Of a DNA stretch of 64,000 nt, positions 37,600-49,958 are shown piece by piece; position 1 is the stretch's first letter; every line of letters starts with the position of its first letter. A model generated the notes under the pieces. The model made no database searches, was not told the DNA's origin, and worked only from the letters and a program-made list of their open reading frames with translations. Source of the DNA: Nematopogon swammerdamellus (taxonomy: Eukaryota; Arthropoda; Insecta; Lepidoptera; Adelidae); the NCBI GenBank assembly GCA_946902875.1, contig OX336359.1:4216001-4280000 (forward strand). Reading direction: 5' to 3'. The position numbers and the translations under genes are program-made.

Positions 37600-37985
37600 T
37601 CTACAATGCAAAATATAAAAGCCTGCGAACGCATTTATTCAGTAGCGTGACTAATAGCACGTTTCTTGTATGGGGACGCCTTAATTCTTTACTGTTTTTT
37701 TTTATTATTTGTTGGTACAAACTTCCATATTAACACATAATTCTGTTCAAAGTTCAACCGGCTACCTATTACGGTTCAAAAGATACAGCCCTCGTACGGA
37801 CGAACAGACAGATAGACGAGCAAGCAGACATACGACGTAGGCTTAGTAATACATTCGCAATCCCCGTGCATCACAGAATGTTCATGGGCATCGTTAGACA
37901 CCTACTTGTAGGTGTAACGATGCCATATGTCGCGCTATCGATAAAAAAAAAATAGGCTTCCGTGTGGATACGGATCCCTAAAAAC
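37600..37985 (+). repeat. Dispersed repeat with a LINE tail inserted
   Basis: The outer repeat matches 9600-9890. At 37853-37952 a LINE 3' tail (attcgcaatccccgtgcatc ... cgctatcgataaaaaaaaaa) interrupts it between ttagtaata and ggcttccg. Confidence 0.6.
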
Positions 37986-38360
37986 TACCTTTCAATGTTT
38001 AACCCTCGAAACAATCTTTGCCCGAATATAAAAAAACCATTCAGGATCATTTGCACATACAATCCAATGAGACAAGCAAACATTCCCGAACAACCACAAA
38101 ATGTAGTCACAGATCCAATCCCGGCGCGTTCCCGAAAATTCGCTTTCATGTAAAAATCGTCGAAATACTTTATTCGCGCGGTCGCGTATCCCGTCAAATC
38201 CCTTGTCATTCCTTTTCCATACATAAAATATGGGATTAGATATTCGAGGGTTGAATTAAATACACTGCCACAAGTCATCCCGTCTCGCTGCCCCTGGGGA
38301 CCGCGCCGGGGGGTTGGCACGAACGAATCCTATGGCACATACACGCTGCTGATTCACTGT
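37986..38360. other. No gene recognised
   Basis: An inverted pair ccctcgaaacaatctttgcc / tattcgagggttgaa suggests remains of a MITE. Otherwise unassigned. Confidence 0.3.
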
Positions 38361-38487
38361 CAAGCGGCGGGTGGCCGAGTGGTTTGGGCATCGGATTCTC
38401 ATGCGACGATTCTCATGGAGGTCCGAGGTTCGAATCCGGTCGCCGTGTACTAATGAGTTTTTTCTGACGAAAAAATTTACGTGCATA
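38361..38487 (+). mobile_element. SINE-A head only
   Basis: ggcgggtggccgagtggttt, an internal duplication of attctcatgcgacg, box B ggttcgaatccgg, and stop after acgtgcataac. A 3'-truncated copy, unusual for a SINE. Confidence 0.75.
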
Positions 38488-38532
38488 ACACCAATATAAT
38501 ACAATAAATAATACCAAGAAATACAATTATTA

Positions 38533-38883
38533 TTTTTTTTATTAAAGCTGACACGGTGATGTCAGCCCATAACACCGGGTGAACTAGGTGCCATATTATC
38601 AGTGCTTCCCTTCATTTCATGTCGGCTACACTGCACTGGACGGAAAACACGAACTATTTACATAGCCGTTTCCACCGACGTTTCATTCAGTGCGGTGGTA
38701 CCAACCCGGGCGGGATAAACGTTACCACCTAGTAAGGTAAGAAGGGAAGGGACCTACAGTTTTACGTGGAATCCGAACCACGGTCAGCCTCCAACGGTCG
38801 AGCGGTCACCCATTCAAGTACTGACCGCGCTCAGGGTTACTTAACAACAGTCGAACGACCGGCACCACTGTGGCTGACTGATA
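38533..38883 (-). mobile_element. SINE-B
   Basis: From the T-run (attaaagctgacacgg) to cagtcgaacgaccggcacc and tggctgac, with the 5S-like core gtactgaccgcgctcaggg. Confidence 0.82.
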
Positions 38884-39619
38884 TATAATTTTAAAATGCA
38901 AAGTTTTAAAGGTATTAAAGACAATAAACGAATCTACCCCTCCACACTTTTCTCCGAAACTACTGCATCTAAAATTTTGAAAAAAAAAATTGGTTGTCTT
39001 TAAAGTCGGTTTACGGACGATAGTTTTACGTGATGACGCTTGGGCCGATTGTGCCTCTCTATCGCTTGTTACGCGCTCTCGCTTGCACACACAGGCTCAG
39101 ATGGAACTTTTTCGTGTGTGCCGCCGGTGTTCATCAATTTATAAGACGTGACGTCATCACGTCAAAAAAAATTGGTCATATAAAAAGCTAAACTCCTAAG
39201 TCTTAAAGTAATTATTATTAAGAAGTATTGTTAATTTCTATTACTCTTCTGTATGTTATCTTCTGTCTTGTGTATCTCTGTGTTTTTGTGTGCAATAAAG
39301 CATTTCTATTCTATTCTATTCTATTCTATTCTATTCTATTCTATTCTATTCTTAAAGTTCGGAAAACTGAATGATAAGGAAACCTCTCCACGCAAGGTCG
39401 ACTGGCACTTGACCGGTCAGGTTGCATGACCTTTATTTGTCATTAATTGTTATCATGTGTTTCATGTTTTCCTCTATCTTTATTATTATCGCTTTCTTTA
39501 TCTCTTATCTTCATCTTTGACATTCACTCGAGTTCAACTCGCACTTGACCGGTCTAGTTACCTTTATTAGTCATTAATTGTTGTTTCATGTTTTCCTCTA
39601 TCGGCGGCGAAAGATCTAT
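38884..39619. repeat. Unassigned sequence, (ATTCT)n and a local tandem duplication
   Basis: (ATTCT)9-10 lies at 39307-39352 after a LINE-like tail tgtgcaataaagca. gcacttgaccggtc...gttttcctctat occurs at 39409-39480 and 39541-39602, a tandem duplication of about 132 bp. Confidence 0.6.
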
Positions 39620-40024
39620 AAGCGGCAGATGGCCGAGTGGTTTGGGCATCGGCTTCTCATGCGAGAGGTCCACGGTTCGAATCCCGTCGGCGTGTACCAA
39701 TGAGTTTTTTCTGACGAAAAAATGTATGTGCATACCTACACCTGTTGCTTCACCGTTCGGAACCGGTGTAAAACTGTAGGTCCCTTCCCTTGCCCCTTAC
39801 TAGGTGGTAGGCTCAAATTGTAGCCGACTGGGTTGGTACCACCGAACTGGATGTAATATGGCCGCATAGCAGCCTCGGTTGTGTTCTCCTCTAGTCCAGT
39901 ATAGCCAGCAATCCAGGGAAGTCTCCGGTATGGCACCTACCTTCTCGTAGGTGATATTGGCTGGTCGGAGCATGCGCTTCGGCCCCTCCAACTCAGCCAC
40001 CCATACCGGATTACATAAAAAAAA
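39620..40024 (+). mobile_element. SINE-A, full length
   Basis: agcggcagatggccgagtgg head, box B ggttcgaatcccg, body to accggattacataaaaaaaa. One of the best copies in the window. Confidence 0.9.
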
Positions 40025-40904
40025 ATCTTTATTAAAAATCTCTTTCTTTATCTCATCTTTGACATTCACTCTGTCAATAAGACAGCCGCGTGTATCGCTT
40101 CGGCCGGGCGTCGGAATGCGGGAGCGTCGTTGGTAATATCGGCAGGGTGCTAATGTCGCGGTGTTGGAAATTGCTTCCGCGGTCTCCCTGCGATTGTATT
40201 TATCCGCCATCTCCGCGTTCAGATTGCTTACTCGCATCGTGTTTTGACGGCGGCGGCGTGTCGGTTAGCGACGTTAGTTTAGGGGTGGTTATGGCTTTAT
40301 ATAGCAAAATACCGCTGCGGCGGTGCTGTTCGATGTGTAAGCAAAGGTAAGCAACACGGAAATAAATGAAAAGCCGTTTGTCTAGGTCGATGGTAAACAA
40401 TGATAGCGGGAGTGAATTGCGATTTGGTAACTCATAACCACTAGTAATAGTAAAACTAGTATTTCTAGATTTCATTTCGTTTCGAACGCGGAAAGAGACC
40501 TCCAGAGTATTCTAAATAACAGCTATCGGCTAAAGCCCTAATTCATAAAGTAGAAAAAAAAAACATACATTTTAAACAATTAGACAAAAACTAATTAGAA
40601 AACTGAAAAACATACTTTGTACTATAATAATAATCACAACTAGCGAATAAAACGAGAAATTTACAAATGAAAAGAGAAAGAGAAAAGATGTATATATTTA
40701 GGTATTATGTATTTTATAATCTTTAATACATATGTATTTAATTTATAGTTTTATGTATTTAATTTAATTTATAATTTGCGATTTCTACGTTTAAACTGGT
40801 ATGTACTTATATTATGTCGTGCAAGTATATTATAGTTTATCATAGTTATTTTCCATATTATTATATTTTACATTCCCACACTCAAGTCTTTTGCTACTAC
40901 CTAC
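40025..40904. other. No gene recognised
   Basis: 40080-40350 is CpG-rich with a short open frame but no motif I recognise. 40540-40900 is AT-rich. Confidence 0.3.
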
Positions 40905-41060
40905 TTATATCTCACAACATACGACTCTCAAACATCCAAAGGTTGACTGGGAGAAATCCCTGTAAGGGATAAGTCCGCCTTTGCCCCTCATGTAAATTAC
41001 TTATCGTTTGTTACTGTTAAATGTTTTGGAGCAATAAAGTATTTCTATCTATCTATCTAA
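40905..41060 (+). mobile_element. LINE 3' UTR with (CTAT)n tail
   Basis: acatacgactctcaaacatc ... gggataagtccgcctttgcc ... gagcaataaagtatttctat then (CTAT)n. It is the plus-strand counterpart of 34132-34290. Confidence 0.7.
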
Positions 41061-41089
41061 AAAAAAAGAGAAATTATTAGTGATGAATG

Positions 41090-41520
41090 AACGAATGTGA
41101 CACAGCAGACCCGCTCAACGTATGGAAGTGAAAGCCAATATGGATCAAATCATATCCAGAGGGATCTAGAGAGATGACATAACATTAACCACAGTAGGCA
41201 AGTATATATTCAGAAATGCTTCGGTGGTTCGGTCATGTAAGGTCATGTTGGAAGAATGGATGATAGGAGTCTAACGAAAAAAAAATATGGAGCGGATGTG
41301 AGTGGAAGAATCGGGAAGAGTTGCCCTAGACGCACGTACCTGGACCAGATCGGTCAAAGGGTCAAATGTGTAGTACCCGTAACAGACAAGCATGTATGAA
41401 GAACATTAGGAGAGTGGAAGAGGCGGCATTGGTGTGTCAGGAACGTGGGCCGTGGATATCCGTTGTCTCTGCCTACTCCACTCGGAAAAAGGCGTGACCC
41501 TATGTATGTGTGTATGTATA
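41090..41520 (+). pseudogene. RTE-type LINE ORF end, degraded
   Basis: Pieces such as 'LRWFGHV...RMDDRSLTKK' and 'RTYLDQIGQ', with a small duplication (ggtcatgtaaggtcatgttgg), match the intact frame at 60308-61048. The tail has tgtatgtgtgtatg. Confidence 0.75.
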
Positions 41521-41561
41521 TGTTCAGGCGGGGCATTTGACCTGGTTTTAAAGTGCCACTT

Positions 41562-41884
41562 TTTTTTTTTTTATGGAAACTGACACGGTTGGCTACATCG
41601 CCCACAACATCCGTGATGTCAGCCCATAACACCGGGTGAACTTGGTGCCACGTCAGCCTTCCCTTCGGTCGTGCCGGCTACACTGAACTGGACGGAAAAC
41701 ACAAACCATTTACATAGCCGTTTCGACCGACCTTTCATTCAGTGCGGTGGTACCAACCCGGGCGGGTTAAACCCTACCACCTAGTAATATAAGAAGGGAG
41801 TCATATCCCTTAGTCGCCTTTTACGACATACACGGGGAGAGATGCAGTGGGGCTATTCTTTTAAAGTACCAGCCCCACACGGTA
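41562..41884 (-). mobile_element. SINE-C, full length
   Basis: T-run then atggaaactgacacggttgg ... head ccagccccacacggtac. Confidence 0.88.
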
Positions 41885-43063
41885 CACGGCCCACTTCGCG
41901 AAGTTTGAACAACACATCTACCAATTTTTAACAACATCCCAACAAATTGGTGCTAACGGCAGGTTGTTTTTAGATCTTATAGTGGTATATTGGATTAATA
42001 TAACACAAGGTTTAAGCGTCACTACTGTAGAGCTCTTGTCCCACTTATAGCACTTACTAACGCTATTGTAAAGTCACTAAAGAACCTTAACCTGTATATC
42101 CAATCCATTTTATAAGTTAAGTGAATTTTTTTCATACTGTAAATAAAAATTCTGCTGACTTTGATAATTCAAATTGTTTATATGCATAAACACAAATTTT
42201 ATTAATAACTTGACTGAACCCTATGTTCTTTGTTTTGTATTTTATTATCTTTTTTAATGGGTATATTTTTGACTTAGTATTTTTAATTCTTTGCTTAGAT
42301 ATAGTATGTTATATTTAACATAATGAAAACTTAGTATGTAAGTTATATTTAAAAAAAGCTCTGTAAGGTTTCTTACCCGGTTCTTCCTTATAGATTGCAC
42401 TACTGAACGGGACATCATAAAAAATGATGACGAACCATACTGAATATGCATATGTCTCAATGAAATATTGTTATTGTTGTGTGTTCTTTATGGCGAAATA
42501 AATATCTGAATCTGAATCTGAATCTGAATATAAAATGGGCCTCTTTCGGGGTTACAAGACAGCTAGAGCACGCTATAACACCAATTGTTATTACCAATAT
42601 ACCACTTCAGCCTCTCAAAATAACTATTAAACAGCTCTTATAACGCCTGCCTTAACACTATAATGTTAATTGGGCATATCATCGGTTTAAATGATGCTTT
42701 TTATCCTCCTATCCAATTCAACACGTCAGTTCCGTCGGGAAACGAAAGGCTTATTTGGTGTACCATCGCCATTTCTTTCACGTATCTCTTTTGCTCTTCC
42801 GACAGAGACGCCAATACGTTATTCGCATAGGCGCGAGAGAGAGAGGATAGACCGGAGCATCACTCATTCTGTCAAGGAGCCCTCGCGTCTGTTGCCGTAG
42901 TATTTAATTGGGTCAAGATTTCGCAGGCTTTGGTGTCTGGAGCATCATCGATTTGGTACGCTTGCAGTAGAGGAACGGGGAATATGAACCTATAATAAGG
43001 TGCCTCTGTATTTGCTGAAAATATTTTGGGTACCCACCATAATAAACACGATAAGCAAAAAAA
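41885..43063. other. AT-rich region with a LINE-like (TGAATC)n tail
   Basis: tggcgaaataaatatctgaa then (TCTGAA)n at 42496-42530 looks like a LINE 3' end. Upstream frames are closed. 42540-43060 has no recognised gene. Confidence 0.4.
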
Positions 43064-43336
43064 AAATTTTTTTATGGTAACTGACACGATTGGCTACATC
43101 ACCTACAACATCCGTGATGTCAACCCGAAACAACCCGGGTGAACTAGGTGCCATGTCAGTGCTTCCCTTCGGTCGTGCCGGCTACACTGAACTGGACGGA
43201 AAACACAAAAGCCGTTTCGACCGACGCGACGTTTCAATCAGTGCGGTGGTATCAACCCGGGCGGGTTGAACCCTACCACCTAGTAAGTTAAGAAGGGAAG
43301 GGACCTACAGTTTTACGTGGAATCCGAACCACGGTC
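43064..43336 (-). mobile_element. SINE-B, head missing
   Basis: atggtaactgacacgattgg ... acgtggaatccgaaccacgg, stopping before the 5S-like part. Confidence 0.82.
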
Positions 43337-43984
43337 AAATAAAATTGTTTTAGCATTAAGTAGTTTTAGATAAATTTAACAAAACGTGTCTATGTTCTAC
43401 GCAATCAAAACGTGCCACTAGGTACCGAAACAGACGATTACTTGAGGTGAATGAGGTCATTGACCTCAAGTAATCAGGCAGTAATCGAGTAATCAACAGG
43501 ACCCTTTCCGGCCAGGTTCTGGTAAAATCTGTTTTCAAAAATTCTTCAATAGCTCTTTTACCTTAATCTTAAGTCTTAATCTTAATCTTAAATTTAATCT
43601 TTAATATTTCAAAACTGAACTCAGAATTTTTCGAAAGGTGATGACATCGACATCGATATGAACAATGATATCGGGTAAAATTATGGGTTTTCACTAATTC
43701 CTTAATCGCTGTGATGCGCGATGATATATCCTCTTGGTTTTTCCTTACACGTTAACGACTTACTTTCTTGAAGAAAGTTAGGGCGAGGCCGAAGGCCGAG
43801 CTGCGTCCACGTTCACGCCTTTTCGATCGCGCCCTTAGTGATTTATTTTCTTCGATAAATTTTATAGCTTATTTGTACGCAGCTTGGCCTTCAGCCTCGC
43901 CCTAAGTGACTTACTTTCTTCGAGAAACTTTATCGTTTACCTGAACGCAGCTTGTAAGTAATATGTTTATTTAGTTAGATTACT
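43337..43984. repeat. Unassigned; inverted repeat at 43786-43906
   Basis: ttagggcgaggccgaaggcc (43788 on) is complementary to ggccttcagcctcgccctaa (43887-43906); arms about 27 bp, spacer about 65 bp. (CTTAAT)n-like at 43563-43605. Confidence 0.55.
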
Positions 43985-44470
43985 GTGTGGGGTCGGTACT
44001 TAAAAAGAATAACCCCACTGCATCTCTCCCCATACATGCCGTAAAAGGAGACTAATGGATAAGGACAAAGTGCCTTGCTAAAGGGCGACAGGATGGCACC
44101 TCTCACCTTGGCACGGTAATTCCACCGAGTCATGCAGCAGGATAATATATCTTTGGCAGCAGGTGAGTCTTCGTGCCTTAATTTGCTGCTTGATAAGTTA
44201 TCTTGTCCTAATACATTGATAAACGTTGTGGTGGGTCAGTCAGTCAGTCAGTCAGCGTGTAAGCGTCCACTGCTGGACATACGCCTCTCCAGTTTTCCTA
44301 CAGTCCTCCCGGCCTTCAGTGGTACGGAACCACTGCTTTCCGCCGACGTACTTGATGTCGTGGTCCCACCTGGTGGTGGGTGTTGTGCTGTAATATACAA
44401 GAGTACTTGCAGCACAACACCCATTACTCTGTTAACCCCGATTGTCGGGATACAGCGTGTGGTATGTAGT
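43985..44470 (+). mobile_element. SINE-D split by an RTE insertion
   Basis: Head and body 43985-44236, tail 44373-44465. It also has an internal 22-bp duplication around gcagcagg (44146-44166). Confidence 0.85.
44237..44372 (-). mobile_element. RTE 3' end inserted in SINE-D, 9-bp TSD
   Basis: cagtcagtcagtcagtcagc tail then agcgtccactgctggacata, the reverse of an RTE 3' end. Duplications GTGGTGGGT at 44228-44236 and 44373-44381. Confidence 0.9.
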
Positions 44471-44937
44471 TAGATTAGTAATTATGGGACCCGTGTAATC
44501 GATTTATTTATTTATTATTACGATACAGATTCATCACGCTGCTGTTACTCCAAGCCAAGAGCTCCGTGCGCGCTCGTCGTCGCACGGCGAATTCGCTGAC
44601 GTTTCCTGGTACATCTACATAAAGACGCGAACACGGCTAGTTTATCATAAAGAAATGAAGCGAAAATATAAGAGCGTCCGATAAACATTTTGCATATTTT
44701 CATTACTTTTTTTCCAGACAAAGCATCAGTTTGACATCGAGAAGAATGCCCTTTGAAGACAAAACACAAAATACGCTGTTCCACTTGTCTGGGGCAGGGC
44801 TTACGGGGCAAACATAGATTTGGGTAAAAGGATTCAAGTGACAGGCCGGAATGAGACGCGGACGGGGCATAGAGACAGTAAACTAATAGAGGATCTGTAT
44901 TAACGTGTAGAATTTGATGCTTTAAGGCTAAAAAATT
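44471..44937 (-). other. Unassigned; minus-strand open frame
   Basis: A minus frame stays open for about 120 codons here (PNLCLPRKPCPRQVEQRI; HSSRCQTDALSGKKVMKIC). It has many Cys and Lys but no domain I recognise. It may be chance or a transposon fragment. Confidence 0.25.
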
Positions 44938-45256
44938 TTTTTTATGGAAACTGACACACTTACAACATCCGTGATGCCAGCCCATAACACCGGGTGAAAT
45001 AGATGCCCTGTCAGTGCTTCCCTTCATTTCATAGCCGTTTCGACCGACGTTTTGTTCAGTGCGGTGGTACCAACCCGGGCGGGATAAACCCTACCACCTA
45101 GTAAGTTAAGAAGGGAAAGGACCTACAGTTTTACGTGGAATCCGAACCACGGTCAGCCTCCAACGATCGAGCGGTCACCCATCCAAGTACTGACCGCGCA
45201 CAGGGATGCTTAACAACAGTCGACCGACCGCACCACTGCGCTACCGAGGCTGACAA
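44938..45256 (-). mobile_element. SINE-B with internal deletion
   Basis: atggaaactgacacacttac, deletion of the fusion block after gcttcccttcatttcat, then body and head with gtactgaccgcgcacaggg. Confidence 0.82.
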
Positions 45257-45394
45257 AAAACTTACACATAACCCAGGTATACGTATCGTAGAAAAAATAT
45301 TTTCTTCTTAATTTATTGTTTAACACTTACAGACGAATGAATCGGAAAAATCGGGCTGGACCATATACGTATAATATTTCTATATAGGCTGGAC

Positions 45395-45535
45395 TCAGCG
45401 ACGTAAGTCCGTGTGGGGCCGGTACTTTAAAACAATAGCCCTACTGCATCTCTCCCCGTACATGTCGTAAGTCCTTATGGCGCCTAAGCCATAAGGCCAG
45501 GATTCCGTGCTAAAGGGCGACAGGCCACTTACCTT
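45395..45535 (+). mobile_element. SINE-D head fragment
   Basis: gtgtggggccggtactttaa to gctaaagggcgacaggcc. 45257-45394 and 45536-45637 hold nothing recognised. Confidence 0.6.
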
Positions 45536-46282
45536 CTGTCTCTTGCCAAACAATAAATATATTTCATTGAATTTATTGTTATTTTTATTTAATTATCTTT
45601 ATACACATTTATGTACACAAATTTCCGCATTCAATGTATTTTTTACCCGACTACGGCGAAGCCAAAAAAAGGAAGGGTTATGAGTTTGGCGTGTATGTAT
45701 GTATGTATGTATGTATGTATGTATGTATGTATGTGACTATCTATATTCCACTCTACAGCCTAAAGTACTGGGCCGATTTGAATAATTCTTGTGCCAGTGG
45801 ATTCGTCTCATTCACGGGAGTGTCATAGGCTATATAAAAATTGAAAATTCAAAATGGCGGACGCACGGCCTCAAAAGGTCAAATTAGTTTTTCAAAATAT
45901 ATTGAGTGGGGTGTCAAATTAAAGATAATTAAATTGCGATTCCGAAAATATATAGTTTGCTATCTATTAAACTTATGTGTACAGAGAAATAGAGCACAAA
46001 ATGGGTGGCGCATGTATGAATCGCGACGAAGCGTGGTCGCCCGCGCAGCGCACCGCCCCGCGCGCCCCCTTTTGGTGCACATACAGCAGCGATCACGCCG
46101 TTGGATCACGCGCGACAACGACGACGCGAAGAAGCGACATAGTATAGTTGGCAATATACCTACATACTTACTCACTGATCTACCGCAATTTTATATAGAT
46201 ATATTATTATTAGATACAGTACTATGCTAAAATAAATTGGTATTAAATGCCCATGTAGTGTAAGCATATGTAGTGTAGGTAA

Positions 46283-46428
46283 ATTATTTGTTTTTATCGA
46301 AGCTGACACAGATGGCTACATCACCTACAACATCTGTGATGTCAACCAATGACACCGGGTGAACTTGGTGCCACGTCAGTGCTTCCCTTCGGTCGTGCTG
46401 GCTCCACTGAACTGGATGGAAAACACTT
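46283..46428 (-). mobile_element. SINE-B/C 3' fragment
   Basis: atcgaagctgacacagatgg to tgaactggatggaaaacac. Absent at the equivalent site of unit 2. Confidence 0.75.
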
Positions 46429-46431
46429 ACC

Positions 46432-46970
46432 TAATATTCCTAATACAATATTTTCGGATGCAAGTTACCCTTCAGCTAGACGGAATATTGTGGAAGAGAA
46501 GAACCGCCGATTGCGGAAAAGTATTCCCAATTTTCTGGGTGCAGTTTAACCCTAGACTCGATTAGTTGCCGGAAACCTACGTATTTGGAAATGGTGGCGC
46601 CCAGGAATGTCCAGGTGCTTCCAGACAGGTACGACGCTGCCTTGGAAATTAGCTTGGAAAGATAAAGAATCGATCTTTGCAGATAATGCGCAGCACTGAG
46701 TCCTTCTAACGTTAAAGGCGTGGGCGTAGCATTCAGGTCCTAGTGGATGGTTGCGCGAGGAACGCCATGCGATGCCCGTGAACGCTGGTGTACCAGAGGG
46801 TTCTGTGTTGTCGCCCACACTGTTTCTTCTGCACATCAATGATATGTTGCCCCTGGACAACATATGGCATTCGCAGCCCCCGCGTGCTACCGAAGGTCCA
46901 TGGGCGTCGCTAGACAGTAGACACCTATGGGTGGCTCGGCGCCACATGTCGCGCTTACTATGAAAATAAT
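46432..46970. pseudogene. LINE fragments in both orientations (unit 1)
   Basis: Plus strand 46783-46857 encodes NAGVPEGSVLSPTLFLLHIN-DML, an RT motif (GVPQGSVLSP...IND). It jumps directly to the C-terminal tail (46861-46965). On the minus strand 46552-46740 has RTQCCALSAK-like and FQGSVVPVWKHLDI-like RT pieces. An internally rearranged remnant. Confidence 0.7.
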
Positions 46971-47209
46971 ATCAGTAGCTTTGGCCTCGCCTTAGTGGCA
47001 TACCTGCTTCGAGTGAGTACATTATTCAACTATGTAATATACACGAACCTGAAACCTCGGTCTAGGGCAGTTCTACGCGGGCCAATATTTACAAACATAA
47101 TCTATGGGGGTGCCAGGTTTTTGAATTTTTGGCTATAATAGAATTCTTTGTTGAAATAAGGGTATTTGTATTTTTTTTTTCCGAAATAAAGTTATTTATT
47201 GACTCATAG

Positions 47210-47408
47210 TTTTCAAAATCATCCTTATATATACAATTCTTCTGTACGTGTGTTTGTCACCTAACTCGACCTAAACGGCTGGACCTATTTCGATGAAATT
47301 TTGTGTGTATATTTGAGTGGGCCCCTGGATGGTTTGAAAATACAATTGAACTCGGTAGATGGCGTCGTGATAAGTCCACGCAGACGAAGTCGCGGGCACA
47401 GCTAGTGT
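47210..47408 (+). repeat. Dispersed repeat ending cgcgggcacagctagt
   Basis: cttctgtacgtgtgtttgtc ... agacgaagtcgcgggcacag, related in its end to 33230-33485. Present only in unit 1. Confidence 0.55.
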
Positions 47409-47641
47409 AATAAATTAATCTACTTCTGGATCGATGGTCGCGGGCCGGATTGCAACCGTTCGCGGGCCGGAGATGGCCCGCGGGCCGTAGTTTGCCCATC
47501 CTTGGTCTAGGGGCTTGAACTGATTGGTTTACTTACTTCACGAATCCGCCTCACTCTAGCCAGATATGTTTACTGACATTGACTTTTCATTTTACTTCAA
47601 GACTATACATTGTTCAACTATACATAATTTGTTTATAGATG

Positions 47642-48003
47642 TTTTTTTATGTAATTCGGTATGAGTGGCTGAGTCGGAGAGGCCAAAGCACATGCTCCGA
47701 CCACCCAATATCACCTCCGAGAAAGTAGGTGCTATACCGGAGACTTCCCTGGATTGCTGGCTATACTGGACTAGAGGAGAACACAACCGAGGCTGCTATG
47801 CGGCCATCTTACCTCCAGTACGGTGGTAACAACCCAGTTGGCCACAATTCGAGCCTACCATCTAGTAAGGGAAGGGACCTACAGTTTTACACCGGTTCCG
47901 AACGGTGAAGCAGCAGGTGTAGGTATGCACGTAAATTTTTTTCGTCAGAAAAAACTCATTGGTACACGCCGACCGGATTCGAACCTCGGACCTCTCGCAT
48001 GAG
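47642..48003 (-). mobile_element. SINE-A in unit 1
   Basis: tttttttatgtaattcggta ... attcgaacctcggacctctc. Absent at the equivalent site in unit 2. Confidence 0.88.
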
Positions 48004-48149
48004 GCATGACGCATGTACTCACTCATGCGCTGTTTGCAGAAAACTTTAATTTCGAATTCATATGACGACAAATAAACGGACGGATAGTATCAATATACGA
48101 GTTACATATAACGTTTAAAGTATGCAAACGGTTTTTAAAAAAGCCTAAA

Positions 48150-48869
48150 ATAAAAAATAAGTTATAAAAAACCAAAACCCGACTACGAAAAAGGTAGTTA
48201 TGAAAATCGTGTAACTCAAAAGGTAGTTATGAAAATCGTGTAACTAAAAATAGCAAAATAATGTTTTCCATATCAGATACAGCAATTCTCTTTTTATATT
48301 GATTTTACCTTAGCACTAACTCTTTAAATTTAGATAAATTTATTATTTTTAACGTTCTAAATATAGAGCCGTGGTCGGGCGTTCCCGCTGAATAATAGGA
48401 CGTACAACTAATAATGCTCCTTGGTGTCCATAGAATTAAAGCGATGAACTTAGGACGGTTATCGCCGATGTGTCATACTGGCATCGGACAGAACTCCTTT
48501 ACGGAGGCTATAATTTTTGTAAGATCAGTCAGAGCCAGTCTAAAATTATTATAAGTAGATACATAGGTAGGTACATACCGAAAGACAACGACCATAATGC
48601 ACGACGACGGCCTCACTTGTCTTGTTGAACGAAGAACGCCCGACCACGGCTCTATATTTAGAACGTTAAAAATAATAAATTTATCTAAATTTAAAGAGTT
48701 AGTGCTAAGGTAAAATCAATATAAAAAGAGAATTGCTGTATCTGATATGGAAAACATTATTTTGCTATTTTTAGTTACACGATTTTCATAACTACCTTTT
48801 GAGTTACACGATTTTCATAACTACCTTTTTCGTAGTCGGGTTTTGGTTTTTTATAACTTATTTTTTTTA
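48150..48869. repeat. Large inverted repeat (fold-back), unit 1
   Basis: Arms of about 240 bp (48150-48392 and about 48632-48869). The outer parts carry aaaacccgactacgaaaaagg and two copies of ggtagttatgaaaatcgtgt. The inner ends read agagccgtggtcgggcgttc. Spacer about 240 bp. Confidence 0.9.
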
Positions 48870-49520
48870 CCCGACTACGGCGAAGCCAAAAAAGGAAGGG
48901 TTATGAGTTTGGCGTGTATGTATGTATGTATGTATGTATGTATGTATGTATGTGACTATCTATATTCCACTCTACAGCCTAAAGTACTGGGCCGATTTGA
49001 ATAATTCTTATGCCATTGGATTCGTCTTATTCACGGGAGTGTCATAGGCTATATAACAATTTTCAAAATTCAAAATGGCGGACGCACGGCCTCAAAATGT
49101 CAAATTAGTTTTTCAAAATATATTGAGTGGGGTATCAAATTAAAGATAATTAAATTACGATTCCGAAAATATATACTTTGCTATCTATTAAAATTATGTG
49201 TACAGAGAAATAGAGCAAAATGTGTGGCGCATGTATGAATCGCGATTATTCGCGATGAAGCGTGGTCGCCCGCGCACCGCGCCGCGCGCCCCCCTCAGTT
49301 TCGGTACGTTACATACACCGACGACACGGGCCGACGCGACGCGAAGAAGCGACATGGTATTGTTGGTAATATACCTACATACTAACTCACTGATCTACCG
49401 CAAATTTTATATAGATATATAATATTATTATTAGATACAGTATACAGTACTATGCTAAAATAAATTGGTATTAAAATGTCCATGTAGGTACCTAGTGTAA
49501 GCATAATATGTAGTGTAGGT

Positions 49521-49948
49521 GTACCGTGTGGGGTCGGTACTTAAAAAGAATAGCCCCACTGCATCTCTCCCCGTCGCATGTCGTAAAAGTCGACTAAGGG
49601 ATCGTCAGCCTCGGCAGCTTAATGGTGCGGTCAGTTATTGGATGGATGATCGCCCGACTGTTGGAGGCTGACCGTGGTTCGGATACCACATTAAACTGTA
49701 GGTCCCTTCCCTTCTTACCTTACTAGGTGGTAGGGTTTATCCCGGCCGGGTTGGTACCACCGCACTGAGCGAAACGTCGGTCGAAACGGCTATGTAAATA
49801 GTTCGTGTTTTCCGTCCAGTTCAGTGTAGCCGGCGCGAAATGAAGGGAAGCACTGACATGGCACCTAGTTCACCCGGTGCTATGGGCTGACATCACGGAT
49901 GTTGTAGGTAATGTAGCCAACCGTGTCAAGTTTCCATAAAAAAAAAAG
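49521..49948 (+). mobile_element. SINE-CB with deleted 5S-like core
   Basis: taccgtgtggggtcggtact, then cgtcagcctcggcagcttaa, a shortened core gcggtcagttattggatgg, body, and an A-run. Confidence 0.85.
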
Positions 49949-49958
49949 GTAGGTACAT

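Larger units (their letters stand above)
45638..48867 (+). repeat. Tandem duplication, unit 1 (about 3.2 kb)
   Basis: Starts tttacccgactacggcgaag with (TATG)n. It contains cggacgcacggcctcaaaa, LINE fragments and a large inverted repeat, and ends at the next acccgactacggcg. It shares this order with 48868-52450. Unit-specific insertions are a SINE-B/C fragment (46283-46428) and a SINE-A (47642-48003). Confidence 0.85.
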
